Assembly (NCBI GenBank): GCA_001458075.1
Contig: LN899469.1
Location: 558,001-622,000 of the forward strand
From: Idiomarinaceae bacterium HL-53
Lineage (GTDB): Bacteria; Pseudomonadota; Gammaproteobacteria; Enterobacterales; Alteromonadaceae
Direction of reading: 5' to 3'
DNA length: 64,000 bases
Each line of letters begins with the position of its first letter. The first letter of the stretch is position 1. The translations under genes and the position numbers were made by a program. The notes under the pieces are model-generated. The model saw only the letters and a list, made by a program, of their open reading frames with translations, made no database searches and was not told the origin of the DNA. This document shows, piece by piece, positions 1 through 9,116 of the stretch.

Positions 1-1
1 T

Positions 2-646
2 ACGCACATTCTGATGGTTCACGGTTGGTATAACGGACTCAACGACGCACTTGCCAACAGTCTAAAGAGCTGGGTACGCAACGGTGGCGTATTGATTGGC
101 CAGAAAGGTGGTGCCGAGTGGATGACAGAACAAGGGATTTTAAGTGCGGAGGTAGTTACTAACGAGACGTTCGACGCAGAGTTCCCAACCGAAGACTTGA
201 GCTATGGGCAACGTGATGATTACTACTCTCAACGTCGTATTGCAGGTGCAATCTTTAACGCTGAGCTCGACCTTTCTCACCCGCTCACAGTAGGTTACAC
301 GCGTGCAGAGTTGCCGGTGTTCAAGAATGGAACGATGGCTTTTGAAACAAATGAATCGCCATTTGTTGACGTTGCGACCTATGCTGAGAATCCAGTACTT
401 GCTGGCTTCACCTCAGAAGGTAACCGCAATGTACTAAAAGGAAAAACAGCAATTGTTGCCCATCGCTTCGGCAGTGGTCGAGCGATCGGCTTTGCGGACA
501 ACTTGAACTTCCGTGCATTCTTCTGGGGCACCTCAAAGCTACTGAGTAATGCGTTGTTCTGGTCACAGTATATTTACGGTTCAGCGGGCGCAGAAGAAGC
601 TTCGGCGGAACAAGCTGCGCTTGAGGAGGAAGAACACAGCCACTAA
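2..646 (+). CDS. C-terminal part of a large exported M14-type zinc carboxypeptidase (5' end outside window)
   Basis: The reading frame is open from the window edge, so this is the 3' end of a longer gene and the first ATG seen (14) is not the start. The segment (about 214 residues) begins with a glutamine-amidotransferase-like fold (THILMVHGWYNG, then a W..NGGVLIGQKGG stretch) and later has a GSGRAIGFADNLNFRAFFWG motif. This C-terminal module is known from large Alteromonadales/Idiomarina proteins annotated as M14 zinc carboxypeptidases; the zinc-binding domain itself would lie upstream and cannot be seen. The acidic, His-ending tail (EEEEHSH) is unusual but not diagnostic. It converges with the comF-like gene, overlapping it by 4 bp. 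Function is inferred from family memory of the C-terminal module only. Confidence 0.5.
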   Translation, partial: THILMVHGWYNGLNDALANSLKSWVRNGGVLIGQKGGAEWMTEQGILSAEVVTNETFDAEFPTEDLSYGQRDDYYSQRRIAGAIFNAELDLSHPLTVGYTRAELPVFKNGTMAFETNESPFVDVATYAENPVLAGFTSEGNRNVLKGKTAIVAHRFGSGRAIGFADNLNFRAFFWGTSKLLSNALFWSQYIYGSAGAEEASAEQAALEEEEHSH

Positions 647-1353
647 TCTTCTAAACGAAAGCTGGGTGGCGGCGTGAACGCCGCCGCCCAACCATCTACA
701 ATAATATGCTGCTCGGGAACCGCATTGCGAACCGCAAGCAAAGTTGCCCCCGTCGTCACGACATCATCTATAATCGCAATTCGCTTCGCGCTTGAACTCG
801 CAAAATAATTAAAGAATTCAAATTCGTGATTGATAAGCTCGCGCGTTGCAAAGGTCGATTTGTGTGACTCATTGCGCTGCGCAATTCGTCTCACCCAGTT
901 CTCGACAGGAATCCCCAATATATTCCCTAACGACTCACTCAGCACTGCTGCCTGATTATAGCCGCGCTTCACTTCTTTACGGGTAAGCATTGGAACGGGC
1001 ACTAACACTTCGGGTAACAGCAACTGCTCCTTGCCATAAAAATGCACTATTTGTGCGCTCATAGCAGGGGCTAAAACGCGGACATAATGGCGATAACCTC
1101 GAAACTTGAAATACGACATAAACCTCGGCATGGGCTGCGTATACCAGAACGGCGCTAACACGGCACGCAAAGCGCTAGGCCGTTTTGCTAGCCTACTTAT
1201 ATGCGCCCTGAGATTCACAGGCCCAATGCGCGCTAGATCTCCTTCACAAACTATACAAACTTCGCTAGGGCTCCACTCGTCACAGAAAATACAGTTGACG
1301 GGACGAGTTGAAATCCATTTCTGAATCCGGCCAGTCAGTCCTTTATGTGGCAT
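643..1353 (-). CDS. comF: ComF/GntX-family phosphoribosyltransferase-like protein
   Basis: A 236-residue protein with an N-terminal zinc-finger-like CxxC pair (CIFCDEW and CIVCEGD, about residues 21-38) and a C-terminal PRPP-binding motif AIIDDVVTTGATL (about residues 190-205), the standard ComF layout. The family is needed for DNA uptake/transformation in naturally competent bacteria and is called GntX/YhgH in E. coli; the chemical reaction is not established. I chose the ATG at 1353 because it has a GGAGA ribosome site just upstream; a longer frame to 1395 has none. It is divergent from bioH with only about 45 bp between starts, so the two share a promoter region, an arrangement common in gammaproteobacteria. 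Confidence 0.85.
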   Translation of the reverse strand: MPHKGLTGRIQKWISTRPVNCIFCDEWSPSEVCIVCEGDLARIGPVNLRAHISRLAKRPSALRAVLAPFWYTQPMPRFMSYFKFRGYRHYVRVLAPAMSAQIVHFYGKEQLLLPEVLVPVPMLTRKEVKRGYNQAAVLSESLGNILGIPVENWVRRIAQRNESHKSTFATRELINHEFEFFNYFASSSAKRIAIIDDVVTTGATLLAVRNAVPEQHIIVDGWAAAFTPPPSFRLED

Positions 1354-1398
1354 AATCTCTCCTTGATTTACTTTCAATTGTTCGACAGGAATCACTTT

Positions 1399-2184
1399 AT
1401 GGCAAATAAATTAGCGCATCTCGTACAAGGTTCAGGTCCCGTTTGGATCTGGATTCACGGCTGGGGTATGAATAAATTGGTATGGGAGCCCGTCGCTAAG
1501 CAAGTGTCAGATTTCGCAACTGTAGTCACACTCGATCTTCCAGGCTTTGGCGAGAGCGAGTGGCAAACGAATAATGATGATTTTCGAACAATGGTCGCGC
1601 GTGTCGACAACTTTCTAGGTACAATTGCCAAGAGCTACCCAGGCGCAAAACTAAACCTCATGGGCTGGTCGATGGGTGGACTAGTCGCCACAGCTCTCGT
1701 AGAAAAGAAGCCAGATCGCTATGCACAATTAGTATGGGTTGCGAGCAGTCCCTGCTTTCTGCGCCATGAGAATTGGAAAGGTATTGAGCCGAAAGTACTT
1801 GCTGCCTTTCAGCAACAACTCGCTCAAGATTTTCGTGCGACTACTGAGCGCTTCCTCGCAGTACAAGCTATGGGAAGTCCGAATGCCAGAAAAGACATTA
1901 TGGCGCTGAAAGAAATCTTACAGCAGTCGCGAGCACCCCATCCTGAGGCGCTCGCGGCGGGCCTACGCTGGCTAGCAAAAGTCGACCTGCGCCAGACGTT
2001 TTCACATCTTTCGCTACCGACCACTCGTATTTACGGAAAACGAGATAGCCTCGTACCTTGGGCGCAATCGGCACAAATTACCAAGCCTCACGACGACGTA
2101 GTACTTTTTGAAGATAGCGCACACACGCCTTTTCTAAATGAACAAGAAAAGTTTGTAGCGTTACTTAGGTCACTGACTCATTAA
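1399..2184 (+). CDS. bioH: Pimeloyl-[acyl-carrier protein] methyl ester carboxylesterase BioH
   Basis: A 261-residue alpha/beta hydrolase. It shows the oxyanion-hole segment [14 protein letters not shown], the [10 protein letters not shown] strand, and the nucleophile elbow GWSMGGLVA (Ser near residue 92); the catalytic Asp is probably in the YGKRDSLVP segment and the His in EDSAHTPFL. The region VASSPCFLR...[22 protein letters not shown] is characteristic of BioH rather than generic hydrolases. BioH removes the methyl ester from pimeloyl-ACP to finish the pimelate chain for biotin synthesis in the cytoplasm. The ATG at 1399 gives the normal BioH N-terminus; an ORF start at 1345 would add an atypical extension. 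Confidence 0.92.
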   Translation: MANKLAHLVQGSGPVWIWIHGWGMNKLVWEPVAKQVSDFATVVTLDLPGFGESEWQTNNDDFRTMVARVDNFLGTIAKSYPGAKLNLMGWSMGGLVATALVEKKPDRYAQLVWVASSPCFLRHENWKGIEPKVLAAFQQQLAQDFRATTERFLAVQAMGSPNARKDIMALKEILQQSRAPHPEALAAGLRWLAKVDLRQTFSHLSLPTTRIYGKRDSLVPWAQSAQITKPHDDVVLFEDSAHTPFLNEQEKFVALLRSLTH

Positions 2185-2990
2185 CGCTGACATTGATTAC
2201 AGAACACCGTGCTACGTTGCCCCAAGCGAATCTCCTTGAGCGGCTTTTCGCACAGCGGGCAGGGCTTGCCGCCTTGTCCATAGGCTTGCAATTCAATACG
2301 AAAGTAACCCGGCTGACCATCGGCTCGGCTGAAATCTCGTAAAGTGGTTCCTCCCTGCTCAATGGCTCTCGCTAGCACGGTTCGTATGGCTTGCTGTAAC
2401 TTCGCGTAACGCGCTTTGCTAATTTTGCCTGCCGGTTTTCGCGGGTCTATGCCACTCATAAAAAGCGATTCGTTCGCATAGATATTTCCCACACCCACTA
2501 CCACATGATTATCCATAATGAAGGTTTTAACTGGCGCAGACTTGCCGCGCGACATACGATAGAGATGGTCATTTGCGAATGCATCGGTGAGTGGTTCTGG
2601 ACCCAATTTTGCGAGCATTGGGTGAGTTTCGCCGGGCGCCTGCCACAATACCGCACCGAAACGTCGCGCATCATTGAGCCGTAAACTCTGCCCAGCCAGG
2701 GTTTGTATTTCCACATGATCATGTTTTGCCAGCGGCGTACCGATGGGCAATACACGCAACTTGCCAGACATTCCCAAGTGCAAAATAGCAGTACCAACTT
2801 CGGTTACAAGCAAAAGATACTTTGCCCGGCGCTCAATGCTGAGGATTTCTTGCCCTTCAATCCGCGCCACCTCAAGGGGAACCGGCCAGCGCAATTGACG
2901 CTGAAACACGTTCACCTTGCGAACTATTTGATGCTCCAGGTATGGGGTAATACCGAGACGACTCACCTCGACTTCAGGTAACTCTGGCAT
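2181..2990 (-). CDS. mutM: Formamidopyrimidine-DNA glycosylase (Fpg/MutM)
   Basis: A 269-residue bifunctional DNA glycosylase/AP lyase that excises 8-oxoguanine and formamidopyrimidines. The start at 2990 yields the obligatory [14 protein letters not shown]-terminus, where Pro2 is the catalytic nucleophile and Glu3 the acid; the upstream codon MF would spoil this. The H2TH region is visible around [19 protein letters not shown], and the C-terminal zinc finger is CPLCEKP...FCNQCQR, complete with the terminal CQR. Length fits the family. It converges with bioH by 4 bp and lies 10 bp downstream of the 3,001-3,501 gene on the same strand, suggesting co-transcription. Confidence 0.96.
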   Translation of the reverse strand: MPELPEVEVSRLGITPYLEHQIVRKVNVFQRQLRWPVPLEVARIEGQEILSIERRAKYLLLVTEVGTAILHLGMSGKLRVLPIGTPLAKHDHVEIQTLAGQSLRLNDARRFGAVLWQAPGETHPMLAKLGPEPLTDAFANDHLYRMSRGKSAPVKTFIMDNHVVVGVGNIYANESLFMSGIDPRKPAGKISKARYAKLQQAIRTVLARAIEQGGTTLRDFSRADGQPGYFRIELQAYGQGGKPCPLCEKPLKEIRLGQRSTVFCNQCQR

Positions 2991-3000
2991 GAACAAACTC

Positions 3001-3501
3001 CTACTGCGCGGGCTGCAACTGTTCGGGTTCCGGTGCGATCACCTCATAAGTGACATCGGCACCAGGCAACGCGACCAGCACTTGCCCATTTTGATAAAAT
3101 ACACCAACTCTTAGAGGCTCTGGATGATCGGCAAGCACTATCGTTACGCTGTACTCTCGTCCCGATAATAGCGTCTGTGAAGCTCGAAGCTCTAAATTTT
3201 GCCAAGCATTCAGCCAACGGCGAAAGACCTCTGCATCCATGGGGTCGCCACCCATTTGCTGCCATTGTGCTCCCACTCTCATCCACTGAACTTCCGCGTC
3301 TTCGATTTGTACAATGGTACGCTCAGAAAATGGTGAAAGAGAAGATTGCTGAGCGATCTCGCCGCTTTCATGTCCTAAAAAATAGAACACGAACATGAAC
3401 CCGAGAACGGTATAAATGAGTACGTTATTCCAGCCACGCTTCGTTAGCGTGATGCCTAATATGGTACGTTGGTCTTCAGGAGCAATGCGATGTTTGCTCA
3501 T
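3001..3501 (-). CDS. Hypothetical protein with one N-terminal membrane segment
   Basis: A 166-residue protein that I do not recognise. Residues about 23-43 ([20 protein letters not shown]) form one clear transmembrane segment after a short positively charged N-terminus, so the rest (about 120 residues, rich in Glu and Gln) probably faces the periplasm. It sits directly upstream of mutM on the same strand. Proteins of this size next to mutM are found as unnamed genes in Alteromonadales. Start at 3501 was kept because it begins the conserved-looking [17 protein letters not shown] stretch; no other start changes the picture. Confidence 0.65.
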   Translation of the reverse strand: MSKHRIAPEDQRTILGITLTKRGWNNVLIYTVLGFMFVFYFLGHESGEIAQQSSLSPFSERTIVQIEDAEVQWMRVGAQWQQMGGDPMDAEVFRRWLNAWQNLELRASQTLLSGREYSVTIVLADHPEPLRVGVFYQNGQVLVALPGADVTYEVIAPEPEQLQPAQ

Positions 3502-3610
3502 GTATTCAACTCCAGGCTTATTGGATACTTAACCCAATGAAATTAAAAATAATAATTAACTATTCAAGTACGCCAGAAGGCTCTATATTAGCGCCCTGTT
3601 TACATTCATC

Positions 3611-4285
3611 ATGGTACGCCAATACTTGCTAGAAGTGAACTCAACACCAACAAAGGAAACATTAGATACCTCTTTTGCCCAAATCGCCGACGCGCTCGTG
3701 GCAAGAGGCTACGTTGTAGTGCCCAATTTCATCGATGAACATTATGCCCAGCAGCTTTTTGATTATGCACAGGCATTACCCCAAGGCATTTGGCATTTAG
3801 CCGGCGTTGGCCGCGAACAACAACACTCGATCAACACCCATATTCGGAACGATGAAATACATTGGCTAAGCACGCAAAGCGCAACCGAGAGCATTTGGCT
3901 TTCACACATGACTGCACTTCAGCGAGCTCTAAACCGGCACTTGTTCCTCGGGTTGTTCGACTATGAATGCCACTTAGCACGTTTCCCCGCCGGTAGTTTT
4001 TATAAAAAACATCTTGATGCCTTTAAAGGGAGAAGTAATCGTGTTCTTACCACCGTTGCATATCTAAATTCGGACTGGAACGAAGCCGATGGTGGACAGT
4101 TGGTCATTTATGGTGAACGTGGAGAAGTCTTAGAGACGGTGCTTCCGCAGCAGGGTACATTCGTGGTATTCCTGAGCGATCAATTTGTACATGAAGTTAA
4201 GGTCTCAAATCGCACCAGATACAGTATGACCGGTTGGTTTCGGCATAACACGACAACTGCTTCCCGCGTCGACCCAGCGCGTTAA
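3611..4285 (+). CDS. 2-oxoglutarate/Fe(II)-dependent oxygenase of the prolyl-hydroxylase (PKHD) type
   Basis: A 224-residue protein with the double-stranded beta-helix signature of Fe(II)/2OG oxygenases. The iron ligands appear as HLD (in FYKKHLDAF, about residues 136-138) and the distal His in FVHEVKVSNRTRYSMTGWF, which also supplies the 2OG-binding Arg. The YLN.DWNEADGGQLVIY segment is typical of the P4H-like subgroup that includes bacterial SM-20/Tpa1-type proteins. Substrate unknown; relatives hydroxylate proline in ribosomal or other proteins. There is no obvious ribosome site before the ATG at 3611, so the start is the least certain part. Confidence 0.8.
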   Translation: MVRQYLLEVNSTPTKETLDTSFAQIADALVARGYVVVPNFIDEHYAQQLFDYAQALPQGIWHLAGVGREQQHSINTHIRNDEIHWLSTQSATESIWLSHMTALQRALNRHLFLGLFDYECHLARFPAGSFYKKHLDAFKGRSNRVLTTVAYLNSDWNEADGGQLVIYGERGEVLETVLPQQGTFVVFLSDQFVHEVKVSNRTRYSMTGWFRHNTTTASRVDPAR

Positions 4286-4291
4286 TACACA

Positions 4292-4669
4292 TTATTTTTT
4301 ATTCTTGAAGCGATAACGTAAATATAAAACCATGCCCCAAGAAAAATAATAGAGCAGCACACACAAAGCGAGAAGAGAAAGCGCGCCTAATGACACGCTC
4401 ATCGGCAACCGCACACCGATTGCATCAAGTACCAAGATTACAAGGTTTAACGCCATAGAGGCCGTTAAGAAGAGCGCTAGGCGCCCAGAGCGAACCCCTG
4501 CCCCTGTCGCAACGCCAGAAGCGAGCAAGACAAGTAGTAGATGATAACCATGCTGATAGATACCTTGCCCGGTTAGGAACATCCATATAAAAGGCGGTAT
4601 ATAAGAAAGCATCACCAAAGAGAAAAAGAGGCGGAGACGTTTGGCGCGGATAATGGAGCGAGGCAACAT
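4292..4669 (-). CDS. Small integral membrane protein, unknown function
   Basis: A 125-residue very hydrophobic protein with about four predicted membrane helices (LFFSLVMLSYIPPFIWMFL, HLLLVLLASGVATGA, ALFLTASMALNLVILVL, LGALSLLALCVLLYYF) and a basic C-terminus (RYRFKNKK), consistent with inner-membrane insertion with the tail in the cytoplasm. I do not recognise a named family. It converges with the oxygenase gene (7 bp apart) and lies just beyond the L28/L33 operon terminator. Confidence 0.6.
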   Translation of the reverse strand: MLPRSIIRAKRLRLFFSLVMLSYIPPFIWMFLTGQGIYQHGYHLLLVLLASGVATGAGVRSGRLALFLTASMALNLVILVLDAIGVRLPMSVSLGALSLLALCVLLYYFSWGMVLYLRYRFKNKK

Positions 4670-4682
4670 GGATAAGCAAAGA

Positions 4683-4707
4683 TAAAAAACCCGGCAAAAG
4701 CCGGGTT
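4683..4707 (-). terminator. Rho-independent terminator of the rpmB-rpmG operon
   Basis: On the minus strand an AACCCGGC stem, TTTT loop and GCCGGGTT stem are followed by a run of T residues, directly after the rpmG stop. It is a textbook intrinsic terminator for the ribosomal operon. Confidence 0.9.
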
Positions 4708-4711
4708 CTTA

Positions 4712-4867
4712 TTATTTGATTTTCGCTTCTTTAAACATCACGTGCTTGCGAACTACCGGATCAAATTTCTTGATCTCGAATTTCTCAGGCATGTTACGTT
4801 TGTTTTTATCTGTGGTGTAGAAGAATCCAGTACCAGCAGAAGAAACTAGACGAATTTTATCACGCAT
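4712..4867 (-). CDS. rpmG: 50S ribosomal protein L33
   Basis: A 51-residue protein, shorter than most automatic ORF cut-offs, beginning [19 protein letters not shown] and ending [11 protein letters not shown], which matches L33 along its whole length. This is the cysteine-free, zinc-independent form (no CxxC pairs are present). It lies 28 bp after rpmB in the usual rpmB-rpmG operon and is followed by a strong terminator. Confidence 0.97.
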   Translation of the reverse strand: MRDKIRLVSSAGTGFFYTTDKNKRNMPEKFEIKKFDPVVRKHVMFKEAKIK

Positions 4868-4895
4868 CTTAATAATCCTTTCGTTCTAGCCGGTA

Positions 4896-5132
4896 TTAAA
4901 CCCGGACACCTTTAGCACGCAAATCTGCAAGAACTGAATCAATACCGTTCTTATCGATGATACGCATACCTTTTGTTGAAATACGCAGTTTCACCCAACG
5001 TTTCTCGCTTTCTACCCAGAAACGGTGAGACTGAAGGTTTGGCAGGAACCGACGGCGGGTCGCATTGTTCGCGTGTGAGCGGTTATTACCAACCACTGGC
5101 CGCTTTCCTGTTACTTGACATACTCGAGACAT
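4896..5132 (-). CDS. rpmB: 50S ribosomal protein L28
   Basis: A 78-residue protein starting [17 protein letters not shown] and carrying [21 protein letters not shown], the L28 signature. The start at 5132 is the conserved one; the frame is open further upstream but that extension does not look like L28. Binds 23S rRNA in the large subunit; first gene of the rpmB-rpmG operon. Confidence 0.97.
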   Translation of the reverse strand: MSRVCQVTGKRPVVGNNRSHANNATRRRFLPNLQSHRFWVESEKRWVKLRISTKGMRIIDKNGIDSVLADLRAKGVRV

Positions 5133-5257
5133 TATCTTTACTCCGAAATTGCTTGCAGCTCGCCTGTAGCCCTGATGGCTTTGCCCATAAATTCGAGGGC
5201 GCAATTTATACAAAAATATCGCTGCAAAAGCAAGCGATTTCTTAAAAAAGGGCGAAA

Positions 5258-5851
5258 TTATGACCCCAGCAACTGCTTTTCAATGAGTTGCCACTGGGTG
5301 GCGAATTGTACCGTGGGCCGCAACTTAAAGCCAGAGCGAACGTACTGTAATAATTTACCTTCTGTAAACGCCATGACCACATTCGCCAATACAGCCTCGT
5401 CTGTTACAAATTCAACTCCTTCACGAAGCTTCCGCTCACGCAATATTTGCTTCAGTTGGCTCTCAAGTTTATCAAATAACCCAACCACTCGAGCGCGTAA
5501 ACGCTCATGCTCACCCATAAGGGCATCCCCTGTAAGAACGCGACTCATACCTGGAGACTGCTCTGCGAATTGCAGAATAATGTAAATCATGCCGCGTACG
5601 CGCTTCATCGTGTCCTTTTCCTGATCGAGCATTCTATTCATGCTGCCCAGCAAAATATCTTCAATTAAGTTAATTAAGTCGTCAAACATTTTAGCTTTCG
5701 AAGGAAAATGCCGATAAAGCGCCGCTTCGGACACCCCGACTGCATGCGCTAGCCGAGCGGTAGTAATCGGTTGGCCCAAGTTTGTCTCAAGCATATGCGC
5801 TAATGTGCCAAGGATCTCTTCCTTGCGGTTTTGATTGCGTGTTGCTGCCAT
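5258..5851 (-). CDS. slmA: Nucleoid occlusion factor SlmA
   Basis: A 197-residue TetR-fold DNA-binding protein. The N-terminal helix-turn-helix is visible as [32 protein letters not shown] (about residues 28-60), and the rest fits the SlmA dimerisation/FtsZ-binding domain. SlmA binds specific chromosomal sites and blocks FtsZ ring assembly over the nucleoid. It lies downstream of dut and coaBC on the same strand, the classical coaBC-dut-slmA order of gammaproteobacteria. Confidence 0.95.
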   Translation of the reverse strand: MAATRNQNRKEEILGTLAHMLETNLGQPITTARLAHAVGVSEAALYRHFPSKAKMFDDLINLIEDILLGSMNRMLDQEKDTMKRVRGMIYIILQFAEQSPGMSRVLTGDALMGEHERLRARVVGLFDKLESQLKQILRERKLREGVEFVTDEAVLANVVMAFTEGKLLQYVRSGFKLRPTVQFATQWQLIEKQLLGS

Positions 5852-5868
5852 TTCTCTTAACGCTCCAA

Positions 5869-6327
5869 TCAGTGTCTGCCCGAAGAGCCAAAACCACCTT
5901 CACCGCGATCGGTCTGCGTGAAGTCGTTCACCAGATTTAACTCGGCTTGCACCACTGGCAAAATAACGAGCTGTGCAATACGCTCACCTGGCTCGATAGT
6001 AAAGGTTGTATGGCCGCGGTTCCACACCGACACCATGAGTTCGCCTTGATAATCAGAGTCAATGAGGCCCACAAGGTTACCAAGCACAATACCGTGCTTA
6101 TGACCCAAGCCTGAGCGCGGTAAGATAGTCGCCGCCAACGTCGGATCGCCAATGTGAATTGCCAAGCCTGTTCCTACCAGTTCTGTTTCGCCGGGCTTGA
6201 GCGTAATCGCATGGCTAATACATGCGCGCAAATCCATGCCGGCCGAACCGTTAGTTGCATAAGCTGGAAGGGGAAAATCTTTGCCGACACGCGGATCGAG
6301 AATCTTTACATCAATACTTTTCGCCAT
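5869..6327 (-). CDS. dut: Deoxyuridine 5'-triphosphate nucleotidohydrolase (dUTPase)
   Basis: A 152-residue trimeric dUTPase. All family motifs can be read: AGMDLRA (motif 1), [11 protein letters not shown] (motif 2), [11 protein letters not shown] (motif 3, with the catalytic Asp), RIAQLVI (motif 4) and the C-terminal Gly-rich [12 protein letters not shown] (motif 5). It hydrolyses dUTP to dUMP, keeping uracil out of DNA and supplying dTMP synthesis. It follows coaBC by 13 bp and precedes slmA by 17 bp, so the three are probably one transcript. Confidence 0.97.
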   Translation of the reverse strand: MAKSIDVKILDPRVGKDFPLPAYATNGSAGMDLRACISHAITLKPGETELVGTGLAIHIGDPTLAATILPRSGLGHKHGIVLGNLVGLIDSDYQGELMVSVWNRGHTTFTIEPGERIAQLVILPVVQAELNLVNDFTQTDRGEGGFGSSGRH

Positions 6328-6340
6328 AGTTTAAGCCGTT

Positions 6341-7576
6341 CTATTTCTTCTGTTCGCTGATGAGTTGAATTAAATCTTTCGCTAACTGGAGCTTCGAGCG
6401 CGCGGCAAATGCTTGTTGGCCGAACGCTTCAGGTGAAGTAGGCCAGTAAACATGCGCAGCGTTCTGATCGCTATTAAAACCTAAGCCAGAAACACTTACG
6501 TCGTTCGCGACAATCATGTCGAGCTGCTTTTGCCGCATTTTCTTCACCGCATAAGCTTCTACTTGCTGCGTTTCAGCTGCAAACCCAACGGTAAAAGGCC
6601 GTGGCGATTGATGCGCAACCCAAGCCAAGATATCTGGATTCTTTACCAAGGTGAGCACCATTTCGTCCTCGCCTTGGGTTTTCTTCATCTTGTTTTCAGC
6701 AATATGCGCCGCTTTGAAATCCGCAACCGCAGCACAGCCGATAAAAATACTACTCTGCGGAACGGCAGCTTGCACTTCAGCAAGCATTTGCTCCGCACTT
6801 TCCACATCGATCCGCTCCACACCCTCAGGCGTGGGTAAGTTCACCGGCCCCGCGATCAAGGTAACCTTTGCTCCTGCCGCAGCTGCGGCTTGCGCCAGCG
6901 CAAAGCCCATCTTGCCACTGCTATGATTCGACAAGTATCGCACCGGGTCGAGCGCTTCTCGCGTGGGTCCAGCGGTAATCACAACAGATTGACCTTGCAA
7001 CTCACCCGAGGTTTCTAAATGACAAGTAGAGGTAAAGAAATTACGAATATTTGCCAGTATCTCTTGCGGTTCAAGCATGCGCCCTGCGCCTACTTCCCCG
7101 CAGGCTTGAGAGCCTTCTGCGGGTCCCCAAATAAGTTTACCGTCTTGCATTAAAAGTTCGACATTCCGTTGTACCGGTTGCGCCGCCCACATCAATCGAT
7201 TCATGGCTGGCACCACCGCTATCGGGGCGTCCGTGGCTAAACATAACGTTGTGAACAAATCGTCGGCGTGTCCGTGGGCAAGCTTCGCCAATGCGCTTGC
7301 GCTTGCCGGTGCGACAACCACCAAATCGGCCCAGCGAGCCAACTCAATATGCCCCATCGCCGCCTCTGCCTCAGGATCGAGCAAATCATCGTGAACCGGG
7401 TGCCCAGACACCGCTTGCAAAGTAAGCGGCGTGATAAAGCTCTTCGCGCCGTGAGTCATGACCACGCGCACGTTCACCTGCTCGTCACGTAAGCGACGAA
7501 CGAGCTCTGGAGTTTTGTAAGCGGCGATGCCACCGGTCACAATCAGCAATAGATTACAATTCTTTAGGCTCTGCAT
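6341..7576 (-). CDS. coaBC: Bifunctional phosphopantothenoylcysteine decarboxylase / phosphopantothenate-cysteine ligase
   Basis: A 411-residue two-domain enzyme of coenzyme A synthesis. The N-terminal flavin-dependent decarboxylase half (about 1-190) shows GGIAAYKTPELVRRLR, the His-containing AMGHIELARWADLVV and the PAMNRLMW motif; the C-terminal ligase half (about 190-400) begins at VVITAGPTREALDPVRYLSNHSSGKMG. Together they convert 4'-phosphopantothenate plus cysteine to 4'-phosphopantetheine. Length matches E. coli Dfp. It is divergent from radC with a shared intergenic region of 110 bp. Confidence 0.96.
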   Translation of the reverse strand: MQSLKNCNLLLIVTGGIAAYKTPELVRRLRDEQVNVRVVMTHGAKSFITPLTLQAVSGHPVHDDLLDPEAEAAMGHIELARWADLVVVAPASASALAKLAHGHADDLFTTLCLATDAPIAVVPAMNRLMWAAQPVQRNVELLMQDGKLIWGPAEGSQACGEVGAGRMLEPQEILANIRNFFTSTCHLETSGELQGQSVVITAGPTREALDPVRYLSNHSSGKMGFALAQAAAAAGAKVTLIAGPVNLPTPEGVERIDVESAEQMLAEVQAAVPQSSIFIGCAAVADFKAAHIAENKMKKTQGEDEMVLTLVKNPDILAWVAHQSPRPFTVGFAAETQQVEAYAVKKMRQKQLDMIVANDVSVSGLGFNSDQNAAHVYWPTSPEAFGQQAFAARSKLQLAKDLIQLISEQKK

Positions 7577-7686
7577 GGTTGTTTTAAGCGAAGTAAGTCC
7601 TTACGTTAGATTAACACGGCAAGTCTTGACTTGGCGATACTTGTAACGCGTCAAAGCTAAAAACAAAGAAGATTCATGGAGGAATC

Positions 7687-8361
7687 ATGCATATTAGAGA
7701 ATGGCCCGTAGAAGAAAAACCACGTGAAAAACTCGCCAAACATGGCTCGCAAGTACTTTCCGATGCGGAGCTACTTGCGATTCTATTCGGTACGGGAACC
7801 GCCGGAGAAGACGTGATGACGTGGAGTCGAGGTTTATTACAGCAAGCCGGCGGGTTGGGCGCATTGCTTGCACTTCCAGAACCCCAGAAACGCGCGCTAA
7901 AGGGCGTGGGCACAGCGCGTTGTATGCAGTTACAGGTTGTCTTGGAAATATCACGGCGCTATCTTGCGAGCACCTTAGAGAAAGGAGAGGGGTTTACGCG
8001 CCCGCAAATGGTACGAGACTACTTAGCGTCTCAGCTTCGGCATCAACCCAGAGAAGTGTTTGCCATTTTACTTTTAGACAGCCAGCACCGCTTGCTGCAT
8101 TACAAAGAGCTTTTCTACGGCACGATTAACGCAGCGCCTGTTTATCCGCGCGAAATTGTCAAAATTGTACTCGAATTCAATGCAGCAGCCATCATCCTTG
8201 CGCATAATCATCCAAGTGGGATTGCAGAGCCGAGTCATGCCGATCGACGTGTGACGGATCGCATTAAAGACGCGCTCGCCACCATTGATGTTTCGGTACT
8301 CGACCATTTTGTCATAGGTGCGGGAGAAACCGTCAGCTTTGCTGAACGCGGTTTTCTCTAA
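7687..8361 (+). CDS. radC: RadC-family JAB/MPN-domain protein
   Basis: A 224-residue protein with an N-terminal helix-hairpin-helix-like region and a C-terminal JAB metalloprotease-type domain bearing LAHNHPSGIAEPSHAD (HxH...S...D) preceded by a Glu-containing segment. The name is historical; a direct role in repair is not established. Start at 7687 is backed by GGAGGAATC upstream (7,679-7,686). It is in its usual place divergent from coaBC. Confidence 0.93.
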   Translation: MHIREWPVEEKPREKLAKHGSQVLSDAELLAILFGTGTAGEDVMTWSRGLLQQAGGLGALLALPEPQKRALKGVGTARCMQLQVVLEISRRYLASTLEKGEGFTRPQMVRDYLASQLRHQPREVFAILLLDSQHRLLHYKELFYGTINAAPVYPREIVKIVLEFNAAAIILAHNHPSGIAEPSHADRRVTDRIKDALATIDVSVLDHFVIGAGETVSFAERGFL

Positions 8362-8383
8362 AAACTGTCTAAATTGAGTATAT

Positions 8384-9055
8384 TCACTGGATGTTTAAGC
8401 ATTTACCATCACAAAGAGTAACACCGAACACACCGCAATCTCTATTACCGGCCTCACATCTGCCAGCAGATGAAGCGCACATGTTTGGACTGTAATTGCA
8501 TGCCGTTTGATGGCTCCGAGAGCAGTCGCATTGTGGTAACTCAGCCGAAGATGTATTTTCCTGTGTTATATCAATAGTTGTGGGCGTTCTTGGCCACAAA
8601 GCTCTTGCGCCATAAATATCGCCTGCAATCTTTAACCCAAGAACCTCTACTGTTTGCATGGAGAAATACAAATACTCATCTTCGTTTCCATGCCAATTCT
8701 CCTCGAAAGCTCTTCTCATAATATTCTTGGAGTTCTCAATGAAGTCAATTTGACTAACAGACAAATTTGCACTCTCGGCAGACCTCAAAAAAGAATCGAT
8801 TTTATTAAGATAGACCGATATCTTCTGTTGATTCGAAAGCTCGCCCCATAACTGACTAGCAAACTCATGGCGTTGCCCACCGAGCCTCCGAAGTGCATCG
8901 CCTAACTCTTCACCAGACGCTGAATCTCCCAAACTCACATAGTAGTCAATTTCAACTTGGATCTATGAAGGTATATCAGTTTTCCTACAATCCATTTCTT
9001 TAGAAAAACTTGAAAATGATAAAATCAACAGAACGCATAAACTCAATAGTCTCAT
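8384..9055 (-). pseudogene. Exported cysteine-rich protein (fulvocin C-related type) interrupted by an amber codon
   Basis: A strong ribosome site (AAGGAGGT) precedes an ATG at 9055 that opens a classic signal peptide, MRLLSLCVLLILSFSSFS, but codon 31 (8,963-8,965) is TAG. The same frame then continues, without further stops, through 193 codons to 8384. The C-terminal part holds about ten cysteines (CDCSRSH, ACNYSPNMC, GNRDCGVFG, LCDGKC), the pattern I associate with proteins annotated as bacteriocin fulvocin C-related; that family call is from memory and moderate. A GTG at 8938 could restart translation but would lack the signal peptide. Either the gene is dead by one nonsense mutation, or the TAG is suppressed or a sequencing error. 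Confidence 0.6.
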
Positions 9056-9116
9056 TTTAACCTCCTTCAATCTCAAAAGAGCTATGACTTTAAGTCTAGT
9101 AGAGAAGAAATGAGAT

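Noticed and set aside
1824-2024. Minus-strand frame inside bioH
   Set aside because: Shadow of a conserved gene; composition is not protein-like.
6530-6926. Plus-strand open frames of 90-100 codons inside coaBC
   Set aside because: They are antisense to a fully conserved core gene and have no ribosome site or recognisable motif.
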